Below are positions 7,948 through 14,931 of a stretch of 20,726 nt of DNA, one piece after another. The stretch spans positions 1-20,726 of the forward strand of contig CALICC010000189.1 in assembly GCA_938049325.1 (NCBI GenBank), given 5' to 3'. Every line of letters begins with the position of its first letter. The stretch's first letter is position 1. Source of the DNA: an uncultured Ilumatobacter sp. Lineage in GTDB: Bacteria > Actinomycetota > Acidimicrobiia > Acidimicrobiales > Ilumatobacteraceae. The notes beneath the pieces are model-generated. The model ran no database searches and was not told the origin of the DNA. It was given only the letters and a program-made list of their open reading frames with translations. The position numbers and the translations under genes were made by a program.

Positions 7948-8195
7948 TGACCGTCGATGACGTGATCGACCTCCTCGAGAACCAGTTGTTCGTTCTCGTC
8001 GACGGTCCCGACGACGATCTCGTCGAACGCGGCGAACTCGACTCGCTGCGATTCGTCGAGCTGCTGCTCGGTATCGAGTCGCTCACCGGCGAGCGACTCT
8101 CGCCTCAGCACCTCGATCTCGACGACCTTCGCACGCCCAACCTGATCGTGAAGGCCATCAATGCCCAGCTCGGCGGAGAGGGCAGCGCCGGCTGA
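7944..8195 (+). CDS. Acyl/peptidyl carrier protein
   Basis: This 83-residue acidic protein overlaps the adenylation gene by 4 bases (ATGA). A second ATG at 7947 is an equally possible start. A GAGGAAGG ribosome site sits at 7930-7937. The signature GELDSLRFVELL places the phosphopantetheine-bearing Ser at residue 34. The sequence around it is closer to DltC-type and stand-alone peptidyl carrier proteins than to fatty-acid ACP. It needs a phosphopantetheinyl transferase, which is not in the window. Its position directly behind the adenylation enzyme strongly suggests that it receives the activated amino acid and presents it to the downstream acyl-, formyl- and oxygenating enzymes. Confidence 0.9.
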   Translation: MMTVDDVIDLLENQLFVLVDGPDDDLVERGELDSLRFVELLLGIESLTGERLSPQHLDLDDLRTPNLIVKAINAQLGGEGSAG

Positions 8196-9307
8196 TGGGA
8201 GTACGACCACTCGAACCAGCCGACCTTCCAGCGCTCGCCGAGCTCCACGTGGAGGTGTACGGAACCTTCACTGCAACACCTGAGGTGATCCGTCGCGGCT
8301 ACGTGGAGCGGTGGCCAGCGCTCAGCGCCGACAGCGCCGGCTCAGACGCCGTGTCGCCCTCGCTGGTTTTCGAACTCGATGGCGCGATCGTCGGATATGT
8401 GCTCGTCGGCCGTCAACCAGCGGTCTTTCGCGACGAGCGGATCTGGGTGGCGTCCACCTCTCATCTCACGGTGCACCCCGATGCGCGTGCATCGCTCGCC
8501 GCGATCCACCTCATGCGCGCGATCGCGGCTGGGCCACAAGACCTCACCTACATCGACAGGTCGAACGAGACCGGGCGCCAAGCGCTGAGGGCCGCTGGAT
8601 TCGAGCAGGTGCCCGCATACAGCCTCCGGTGGGAGAAGCAGCTGCGGCCTGGCCGTCGCTTCGCTCGGCGGCTCGCGCTCCGATTGCCACGCGGGTCCGA
8701 CGCCGTCATCGGTGCGGTGGCGCGTTCTGAGGATTCGTTGCCGAACGTGTTGCGCCGTCGCGCGCTCGCTGAGCTCCCTCCCGCGCCAGAGGTGCTTCAG
8801 ACCGAGTCGTTGACGATTGATCACGTCGTCGTTGCCGGGCCGCGCCTGCTCGAGCGTTTCGAACTCCACTCCGATGTCAGCGATCGCGAGACCATCGCCG
8901 CGCAGTGGCGGCTGCTCGAGGCTGCTCGCCCTCAGAGCCGCTTCGTTCGTCGCGCGCTCGTCTCGCGGCGCGGTGATGTGGTCGGGTGGTACATCGTCGA
9001 CATCGACGACATCGGATTTGCCGAGGTGATCGAGTTCGCGTCCCTTCCCCAACAGCATCGGGCCGCCAAGCTCGTGATGCTGCACGACCTGATGGAACAC
9101 GATGTGGTGATCACCCAGGGGAATCTGCACCCGGAGAACCTCTACGACACCGACTCGCTCGGCGGCACCGTCATCACCGAGCATGCAACGACATCGGTGT
9201 CGGCCCGCGACGATGCACTCCTCGAAGCGTTCCGCCGCAATCGAGCATCGCTCAACGCGGTCGAAGGCGAGTTTCTCATCGACCCGACCGCAGCGGTGGA
9301 ACGGTGA
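8195..9307 (+). CDS. GNAT-like acyltransferase, probably two-domain
   Basis: This 370-residue protein starts at an ATG that shares one base with the carrier stop. Residues 1-150 read as a GNAT N-acyltransferase: VRPLEPADLPALAELHVEVYG, a central strand FELDGAIVGYVLVGR, the CoA-site region HLTVHPDARASLAAIHLMRAI and the ending TGRQALRAAGFEQV. The usual RGxGxG/A loop is degenerate (residues 98-103 read DARASL), so CoA binding may be altered or the donor may be a carrier-bound acyl group. Residues 190-360 have a similar strand-helix pattern and may be a second, diverged GNAT fold; this is inference. Overlaps on both sides make it an integral part of the operon. The likely job is N- or O-acylation of the carrier-bound product, or transfer of the carrier-bound residue to an acceptor. 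Confidence 0.72.
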   Translation: MGVRPLEPADLPALAELHVEVYGTFTATPEVIRRGYVERWPALSADSAGSDAVSPSLVFELDGAIVGYVLVGRQPAVFRDERIWVASTSHLTVHPDARASLAAIHLMRAIAAGPQDLTYIDRSNETGRQALRAAGFEQVPAYSLRWEKQLRPGRRFARRLALRLPRGSDAVIGAVARSEDSLPNVLRRRALAELPPAPEVLQTESLTIDHVVVAGPRLLERFELHSDVSDRETIAAQWRLLEAARPQSRFVRRALVSRRGDVVGWYIVDIDDIGFAEVIEFASLPQQHRAAKLVMLHDLMEHDVVITQGNLHPENLYDTDSLGGTVITEHATTSVSARDDALLEAFRRNRASLNAVEGEFLIDPTAAVER

Positions 9308-10218
9308 CGTCTCTGCGCATCGTGCTCGCGGGGGACGAGGCGGCAGGCGCCCGCGCCCTCGCGCTCCTCCTTCGGTCGAACCACGACGTGGTCGCGGTCG
9401 CCGCGCCGCGCGGCATCGACAACGAGCCGGGAGCGCTGTGGCAGCGAGCGACCGAGCATGGCCTCACGGTGTTCGACGCTCGGAGACTCCATCATCCCGA
9501 TACCGCCAACGAGCTCATCCCCGTGCGCCCCGACGTCCTCCTCAATGTGCACTCGCTGACGAAGGTCGCCTCCGAAGTGCTCGACGTGTTCGCGGTTGGT
9601 GCGTGGAACCTGCACCCCGGACCGTTGCCGGAGGGAGCGGGCATCAACGTTCCCAGCTGGGCGATCAGCGAACGGTGGAGTCGTCACGGTGTGACGCTCC
9701 ACCGCATGACCGCCGAGTACGACGAGGGAGTGATCGCGTACGAGGACCGTTTCCCGATCGACCAGCGAGCCACCGGGCTCACGCTGTCGGCCGAGTGTGC
9801 CAGCCGAGGGATCCGACTGGTCAAACGGTTGATCGACCAGCTGAGCGACGACCCGGCCGCGGTGCCCGAACACGCTCAAGATCTCACAGCACGCGCGTAC
9901 TACGGCCTCGGCCAGCCCAATGGCGGAATCGTGGAGTGGTCGATGGAGGCTGCATCGATCGACGCGGCGGTACGCGCCGCCGACTTCCGGCCGTTCCCGA
10001 GCCCATGGCACTGGCCGCAGTCCGAGCTCGACGGCGAGTGGGTGGAACTGGTCGACGTCGAGGTCGGTGAACTCAGCGACGAAGCTCCGGGCACGACGCG
10101 ATCGTCGCAAAACGACGGACATGTCACGACCGAGGTCGCAACACGCGACCGATGGCTCCGGCTCGTCGAGACGAAGCCGATCGACGCACCGAGGGTGGTT
10201 CAGCAATGTCAGAAGTAG
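9304..10218 (+). CDS. Formyltransferase (methionyl-tRNA/sugar formyltransferase-like)
   Basis: This 304-residue protein starts at the GTG overlapping the previous stop (GTGA). It has the N-10-formyltetrahydrofolate-dependent transferase core. The pattern NLHPGPLPEGAGINVPSWAI carries the catalytic Asn102 and His104, and HRMTAEYDEGVIAYED carries Asp140. This Asn-His-Asp triad is that of Fmt, PurN and sugar amine formyltransferases such as the ArnA N-terminal domain. The C-terminal part has AADFRPFPSPW, as in Fmt/ArnA-like C-domains. Position within the carrier-protein operon argues against the housekeeping tRNA role and for formylation of an amine or hydroxylamine on a specialised product or an amino sugar. 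The last 50 residues are low in conserved features. Confidence 0.85.
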   Translation: MTSLRIVLAGDEAAGARALALLLRSNHDVVAVAAPRGIDNEPGALWQRATEHGLTVFDARRLHHPDTANELIPVRPDVLLNVHSLTKVASEVLDVFAVGAWNLHPGPLPEGAGINVPSWAISERWSRHGVTLHRMTAEYDEGVIAYEDRFPIDQRATGLTLSAECASRGIRLVKRLIDQLSDDPAAVPEHAQDLTARAYYGLGQPNGGIVEWSMEAASIDAAVRAADFRPFPSPWHWPQSELDGEWVELVDVEVGELSDEAPGTTRSSQNDGHVTTEVATRDRWLRLVETKPIDAPRVVQQCQK

Positions 10219-11228
10219 CCGGCCGATTCGAGGTCTTCTCGACCTGTCCGCAATCGAGCAAGTCCGAGCCGCGTGACTACCTCGCACGGGTCCGCGAGGT
10301 GGCGCAGTGGTCCGATCGCTACGACTACGACGGGATCCTCGTCTACTACGACCACAGCCTGGTCGACCCATGGTTGGTCGCGGCCGAGATCGTCGGCTCG
10401 ACCGAGACGCTCGCGCCGCTGGTGGCCGTTCAGCCTGCCGCGATGCCGCCATACGGGGTCGCCAAGAAGCTCGCAACTTTCGCCTCGATGTACGAGCGTC
10501 GGCTGTATCTCAACATGATCGCAGGTGGCTTTGTCGGTGATCTGGAGGCGATCGGCGACACGACGCCGCACGATCGTAGGTACGACCGGCTGCGCGAGTT
10601 CACCGAGATCGTGCTCGGTCTTGCGTCGGGCGACGCAGTGACCACCGATGGCGAGTGGTACACCGCCAAGGCGTTGAAGCTGACCCCGACCATTCCGGCC
10701 GAGCTGCAGCCAGGACTGTTGATGTCGGGCTCGTCGCCTGCTGGGCTGGCAACCGCCGCGGCGCTCGGTGCCACCGCGATCCAGTATCCGGAGCCGGCTG
10801 GCGGGGAGACCACCGAGGTTCCTGATGGGGTCTCGACGGGCATTCGAGTCGGCATCATCGCCCGAGACGACAGCGAGACGGCGTGGCGAGTGGCTCACGA
10901 CCGGTTCCCGCCGAACCGGCGAGGCGAAATGCTCCACGACATGGCCATGGCGAAGTCGGACTCGCAATGGCATGCAACGCTGTCGAAGCTCGCTGAGGAG
11001 TCGGCGACGGTCGGCAACGCGTACTGGCTCGGCCCCTTCCAGAACTACGACACCTTCTGCCCGTACTTGGTCGGATCATTCGACGAGGTCGCCGACGAGT
11101 TGGCCCGCTACTGGGATCACGGGCACCGGTCGATCATTCTCGACATCCCGACCGTCGAAGACGACCTCGCGACGACCGCCGAGGCATTCGATCGCACGGC
11201 GCAGCGAATCGCCGGCGCAGATCGCTGA
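10206..11228 (+). CDS. Luciferase-like (LLM) flavin-dependent monooxygenase
   Basis: This 340-residue protein starts at an ATG 13 bases inside the formyltransferase gene. An extension from 10152 would overlap further and is not preferred. The pattern FEVFSTCPQSSK, YDGILVYYDHSLVDPW, PLVAVQPAAMPPYGVAKKLA, RLYLNMIAGGF and RRYDRLREFTEI is typical of the bacterial luciferase-like TIM-barrel family, nearest to SsuD-type alkanesulfonate monooxygenases. These use reduced FMN from a separate reductase (or F420 in other branches) and O2. No reductase gene is nearby. The operon context (adenylation enzyme, carrier, formyltransferase) suggests oxidation of a carrier-bound or free nitrogen or carbon rather than sulfonate scavenging; no sulfonate transport genes are present. 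The stop is followed by the promoter region of the next operon. Confidence 0.85.
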   Translation: MSEVAGRFEVFSTCPQSSKSEPRDYLARVREVAQWSDRYDYDGILVYYDHSLVDPWLVAAEIVGSTETLAPLVAVQPAAMPPYGVAKKLATFASMYERRLYLNMIAGGFVGDLEAIGDTTPHDRRYDRLREFTEIVLGLASGDAVTTDGEWYTAKALKLTPTIPAELQPGLLMSGSSPAGLATAAALGATAIQYPEPAGGETTEVPDGVSTGIRVGIIARDDSETAWRVAHDRFPPNRRGEMLHDMAMAKSDSQWHATLSKLAEESATVGNAYWLGPFQNYDTFCPYLVGSFDEVADELARYWDHGHRSIILDIPTVEDDLATTAEAFDRTAQRIAGADR

Positions 11229-11257
11229 TCCGGCCTGACGGCTCCGGTGAGACCGGG

Positions 11258-11279
11258 AAACTAACCGGTCGGTAAGTTT
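11258..11279. promoter_or_regulatory. Palindromic operator, TetR-type in form
   Basis: A 22-base imperfect palindrome has outer arms AAACT and AGTTT and inner arms ACCG and CGGT; 18 of 22 positions match their partners. The core reads ACTAACCGGTCGGTAAGT, similar in form to operators of TetR-family repressors that control catabolic operons in actinobacteria. It covers the candidate -10 box of the SDR-Rieske operon, so binding should repress it. A shorter inverted repeat, CCGGT-GAG-ACCGG, lies just upstream at 11244-11256. No regulator gene is in the window. Confidence 0.6.
11273..11278 (+). promoter_or_regulatory. Candidate -10 box for leaderless SDR-Rieske operon
   Basis: TAAGTT (pattern TANNNT) lies six bases before the GTG of the SDR gene, and no ribosome site fits between them. 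The transcript would start at or beside the GTG. The box is embedded in the right arm of the palindrome. Confidence 0.45.
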
Positions 11280-11284
11280 CTGGT

Positions 11285-12058
11285 GTGACCGACACCGAGC
11301 CATCTGTTGCTCTCGGCGAGCTCATCGACCTCTCGGGCAAACGCGCGCTCGTCACCGGCGGAGGCAAGGGCATCGGCGCGGCGATTGCCCGCCGTCTGGT
11401 CGAAGCCGGAGCCGCCGTCACGATCGCCGACCTCGACCCGAACGCATCCCGAGCAGCGGCGCAGATCGGTGCCGAGTTCGTCACCTGTGACATCACCGAC
11501 GCGAGCCAACTCGCCGCTGCCTTCGACGTGGCCGATGGTGGCGGCGGCCTCCACATCGTCGTCAACAACGCCGGCATCTTCCCGACCACCGGCTCGCTCA
11601 CCGAGGTCACCGACGCGTTCGTCGACCGGATGCTCGACGTCAACGTACGCGCGCAGTTCAGCGCGACCCGAGAAGCAGCGCGACGCATGGCCACCGGTGG
11701 CTCGATCGTCAACCTCGCGTCGATCGCCGGGCTCGGCGGCGGCGCTAACATCTCGGCCTACGCCGCGTCGAAAGCGGCCGTCATCGCGCTCACGCGCGCC
11801 GCTGCCAACGAACTCGGCGCCTCCGGCATCCGCGTCAACGCGATCGCCCCAGGCATCATCGACACACCCGGCGTGCAAGAACAGATGGAACCGTTGCGCG
11901 CCGGTGGCATCGACGTCGATGCCCGCATCGCCTCCAACCCCGTCGGCCAACGCGGCCTCCCAGATCACGTCGCCCGGTGCGCCCTGTTTCTTGCGTCTGA
12001 CCTCGCCGCGTTCGTGTCAGGTCACGTCCTCGTCGTCGACGGAGGAGCAACCGCATGA
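11285..12058 (+). CDS. Short-chain dehydrogenase/reductase (SDR)
   Basis: This is a classical SDR of 257 residues. The cofactor loop TGGGKGIG lies at residues 24-31, ADLD at 48-51 (an acidic residue after strand 2 favours NAD(H)), and NNAG at 94-97. The catalytic Ser146 is in NLASIAG, and Tyr159 and Lys163 are in YAASK. The ending GHVLVVDGG is typical. It should oxidise an alcohol or cis-diol, or reduce a ketone, in the cytoplasm. The GTG start was chosen because it lies six bases after a -10-like box and gives a normal N-terminus. The stop overlaps the first Rieske gene. A dehydrogenase next to ring-hydroxylating oxygenases often re-aromatises a dihydrodiol or oxidises the hydroxylated product; the substrate is unknown. 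Confidence 0.9.
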   Translation: MTDTEPSVALGELIDLSGKRALVTGGGKGIGAAIARRLVEAGAAVTIADLDPNASRAAAQIGAEFVTCDITDASQLAAAFDVADGGGGLHIVVNNAGIFPTTGSLTEVTDAFVDRMLDVNVRAQFSATREAARRMATGGSIVNLASIAGLGGGANISAYAASKAAVIALTRAAANELGASGIRVNAIAPGIIDTPGVQEQMEPLRAGGIDVDARIASNPVGQRGLPDHVARCALFLASDLAAFVSGHVLVVDGGATA

Positions 12059-13317
12059 CCGGCAGGGAGCTGGATGGTGGGCTTGTCGAACGTCTCACGG
12101 CCGAGATGCACTGGGAGATGAGCCGCACCGGCCCGCCCGACGGCTTCCCCGTGTTCCCCGACATCCCGTCGGGTCGTTACACCGACCGCGAGTTCTATGA
12201 GCTCGAGCAACAGCACCTCTGGACCAACTCGTGGATCTGCGCCGGACGCTCGAGCGACCTGCCCGACAACGGCAGCTACTTCCTCTTCGACGAACTGAAC
12301 CTGCCGCTCATCGTCATTCGCGGCAAGGACGGCACCGTCCGCTGCTTCTCCAACACGTGCATGCACCGCGGCGCGCCCGTCGTCCGCGAACCCGCCGGCA
12401 CGGTGCGCAACCTGCGCTGTCAGTATCACGCATGGACCTACGACGCGACCGACGGCCACCTCATCGCCGTCACCGACGAACGCGACTTCCCCGGCCTGTG
12501 CAAGGACGACAAAGGGCTTCCCGAGATCAGCTGCGACACGTGGGGCGGCTGGGTGTGGGTCAACCTCAATCCTGACCCGATCCCGCTCATCGACTTCCTC
12601 GGCTCGTTCGCGACCGAGATGGATCAGTTTCAGACCGAGCAGTTCCAGCTCGTCGGCACCGACCATCGCGTCATCGACTGCAACTGGAAAGTCGCCATCG
12701 AAGCGTTCCAAGAGGTGTACCACTTCCGGTTCATCCACGACCGGGGCGGCAAGACGCAGCTCGACTCGCGCGGCGCCACTATGGGGCTCTTGCCGCACGG
12801 CAGCTCACGCCAGGTGGTGCCGTTCTCCAAACACGTCACCGAAGCCGCCGGCATGGCATCGTTCGACGACTGGAAGGAGCTACCCAACCCGTTCGGCTTC
12901 GCCCCGACCAGCACCGTGCATCCAATCGTGCACTCCACCAGCTACGCGTTCAGCGTGTTCCCGAACCTCGTCACGCCAGTCGCGGCGAATGGCTTCCCGT
13001 GGATGTTGTTCTTCCCCGATGGGCCGGGCCGTACCAACATTCGGATCTACCACTACTCGTCACCCGAGAACGTCGACATGGCCGACGCGTGGGCCAAGCG
13101 CATCGAGGCCTTCGCGCTGATCATCGACGAAGACGTCGAGAACCTGAACCCGATGGATCGAGCGATGAACTCGCCGCTCTACACCGGGACCCCGATCTCA
13201 TATCAAGAACGACGCCTCTGGCACCTGAACGAAGCCATCGACCGGACCATCGGCATCGAACGAATCCCCGAAGAGCTGCGCGTCGCGCAGCTGCTCGGCG
13301 ACTACATCGAGAACTGA
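12055..13317 (+). CDS. Rieske non-heme iron oxygenase, alpha subunit (first)
   Basis: This 420-residue protein starts at an ATG with GGAGGAG at 12041-12047 and overlaps the SDR stop (ATGA). The Rieske [2Fe-2S] site is CMHRGAP (Cys102, His104) and CQYHAW (Cys122, His125). The catalytic domain has NWKVAIEAFQEVYHFRFIH, with iron ligands His223 and His228, and DEDVENL, where Asp360 is the probable third ligand. The residue that links the Rieske centre to the iron is Glu220 rather than the Asp of naphthalene dioxygenase. It should hydroxylate or demethylate an organic substrate with O2 and electrons from a reductase. No beta subunit, ferredoxin or reductase is encoded here, so an alpha-only oligomer with shared electron-transfer partners is likely. 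The substrate cannot be deduced. Confidence 0.9.
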   Translation: MTGRELDGGLVERLTAEMHWEMSRTGPPDGFPVFPDIPSGRYTDREFYELEQQHLWTNSWICAGRSSDLPDNGSYFLFDELNLPLIVIRGKDGTVRCFSNTCMHRGAPVVREPAGTVRNLRCQYHAWTYDATDGHLIAVTDERDFPGLCKDDKGLPEISCDTWGGWVWVNLNPDPIPLIDFLGSFATEMDQFQTEQFQLVGTDHRVIDCNWKVAIEAFQEVYHFRFIHDRGGKTQLDSRGATMGLLPHGSSRQVVPFSKHVTEAAGMASFDDWKELPNPFGFAPTSTVHPIVHSTSYAFSVFPNLVTPVAANGFPWMLFFPDGPGRTNIRIYHYSSPENVDMADAWAKRIEAFALIIDEDVENLNPMDRAMNSPLYTGTPISYQERRLWHLNEAIDRTIGIERIPEELRVAQLLGDYIEN

Positions 13318-13323
13318 GACAAC

Positions 13324-14925
13324 ATGACCGAAACCACATCGCCCACCGACCGCTCGGCAGGAGTCAGCCTCACCGAACTCCTCGACCAGGACTCGCACCC
13401 CGTGTCCGACGTGTTCCGCACGGAATCTCGCGTTGGCATCCGCGAGGGCAACACACGCATTCCGGCCAGCCTCTACTACTCGCTCGACGTGCACCACCAA
13501 GAGGTCGACAAGTTGTGGTCGCGGGTGTGGCAACTCGCATGTCTCGAAGCCGAGATCCCCGACGTCGGCGACTACCACGTCTACGACATCGCCCACCTCT
13601 CGTTCCTCGTCGTTCGAATCGCCCCCGACGAGATCAAGGCGTACGCGAACTCCTGTCTGCACCGCGGTCGCAAGCTCCGTGAAGAACCCGGGCGTGGGGC
13701 ACACAACCTGCGCTGTCCGTTCCATGGATGGGCGTGGAACCTCGACGGAAGCCTGAAGGAGATCCCATGTGAGTGGGACTTCCCGAGCGTCGATACCGAC
13801 GCGTGCTCACTGCCCGAAGCCAAGGTCGACACCTGGCACGGCTTCGTCTTCATCAATCCCGACCTCGACGCCGCACCGCTCGCCGATCATCTCGCCGGGC
13901 TCGATGAACACTTCGAAGCTGTGCCATTTGAACGTCGCTACAAGTCGGCGCACGTCCGCAAGATCATGCGGGTCAACTGGAAGGCCTGCCAGGAAGCGTT
14001 CATGGAGAGCTATCACGTCGTGGCCACGCACCCGACGCTCATGGAAACTCTCGGCGACGCGAACACTCGCTACGACACGTTCGCCAACTTCAGTCGAGCC
14101 GTGTCGCCCCAAGGCATCGAGTCGCCGCACCTCGCCGACATGCCGCACTGGGAGCGCCTCGCCGACGGAAAACAGTTCGCCCGCTACCGGCATCCGATGA
14201 GTGGCCACATCTACGAACGCATCGCCGAAGGCCGCGTCAGCGTGACCAATCTCGACGGACACGTCAGCGAGTTCGATGACGAAGGCCGGTGGGTGGACGG
14301 TCCGCAACGCCAAGCCGACCCTCACCTGTGCAAATGGATCGGCGGCCCGAGCGGGGAGGGGTGGGACGAACTCCCGCTGATGATTCCCGATCCACCCGAC
14401 GGCGTCGAAACCGACGCCGAGGTGCGCGCCTGGCTCGCCGAGCAGCGTCGTGCCGCGGTGCGCAAGTCCACGCCGTGGGTGCCCGTCGATGACCTCAGCG
14501 ACGCCGAACTGGTCGACTCGATCTACTACTCGGTGTTCCCGAACTGGTCGCCGTGGGGAGTGATGAACCCGCTCATGTACCGGTTCCGGCCGCACGGTGA
14601 CAATCCCGACGAGTGCATCTTCGAAGTGATGTTCTTCCCGCCAGCACCCGACCCCGACAACCCGCCTCCACCCGCTGCGGTCACCGAGCTCGGCCCCGAC
14701 GACGACTGGACGCTGGCCACAGAACTCGGCCCGACGGCCAAGATCTTCCAGCAGGACTCGCGCAACCTGCCGCACGTGCAGGCGGGTGTGAAGGCGTCAG
14801 CCGTCGGCGAAGTGGTGTTCGCCAACTACAACGAAACCAAGATCCGACACTTCTGGGAGCACTACTACGAGTGGCTCGACATGGGCGCCACGTCGGTGTC
14901 GGTGACGCCACGCAGCAACGCTTGA
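13324..14925 (+). CDS. Rieske non-heme iron oxygenase, alpha subunit (second, long)
   Basis: This 533-residue protein starts six bases after the first Rieske gene. It carries CLHRGRK (Cys111, His113), CPFHGWAW (Cys131, His134) and NWKACQEAFMESYHVVATH, with iron ligands His231 and His236 and bridging Glu228. Asp478 in FQQDSRNLPHVQ is the probable third ligand. It is about 80-110 residues longer than the usual alpha subunit. The extra length lies in the catalytic domain (about residues 285-400) and includes Pro/Trp-rich and charged stretches. It is clearly distinct from the first Rieske protein, not a recent duplicate. It could act on a different step of the same pathway or form a hetero-oligomer with the first; both are inference. 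It converges on the coxL-like gene with six bases between stops. Confidence 0.9.
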   Translation: MTETTSPTDRSAGVSLTELLDQDSHPVSDVFRTESRVGIREGNTRIPASLYYSLDVHHQEVDKLWSRVWQLACLEAEIPDVGDYHVYDIAHLSFLVVRIAPDEIKAYANSCLHRGRKLREEPGRGAHNLRCPFHGWAWNLDGSLKEIPCEWDFPSVDTDACSLPEAKVDTWHGFVFINPDLDAAPLADHLAGLDEHFEAVPFERRYKSAHVRKIMRVNWKACQEAFMESYHVVATHPTLMETLGDANTRYDTFANFSRAVSPQGIESPHLADMPHWERLADGKQFARYRHPMSGHIYERIAEGRVSVTNLDGHVSEFDDEGRWVDGPQRQADPHLCKWIGGPSGEGWDELPLMIPDPPDGVETDAEVRAWLAEQRRAAVRKSTPWVPVDDLSDAELVDSIYYSVFPNWSPWGVMNPLMYRFRPHGDNPDECIFEVMFFPPAPDPDNPPPPAAVTELGPDDDWTLATELGPTAKIFQQDSRNLPHVQAGVKASAVGEVVFANYNETKIRHFWEHYYEWLDMGATSVSVTPRSNA

Positions 14926-14931
14926 CCGGAC

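Noticed and set aside
6361..8195. dltA-dltC teichoic acid D-alanylation pair
   Set aside because: No dltB or dltD gene is present and the downstream genes are a formyltransferase and a monooxygenase, so the symbols are not justified.
9142..10476. Minus-strand open frame opposite the formyltransferase and monooxygenase genes
   Set aside because: No recognisable motif, and the plus strand carries intact catalytic motifs over the same bases.
10206..11228. Alkanesulfonate monooxygenase (ssuD) as a firm name
   Set aside because: Similarity is at superfamily level; no sulfonate transporter or flavin reductase is adjacent, and the operon context points elsewhere.
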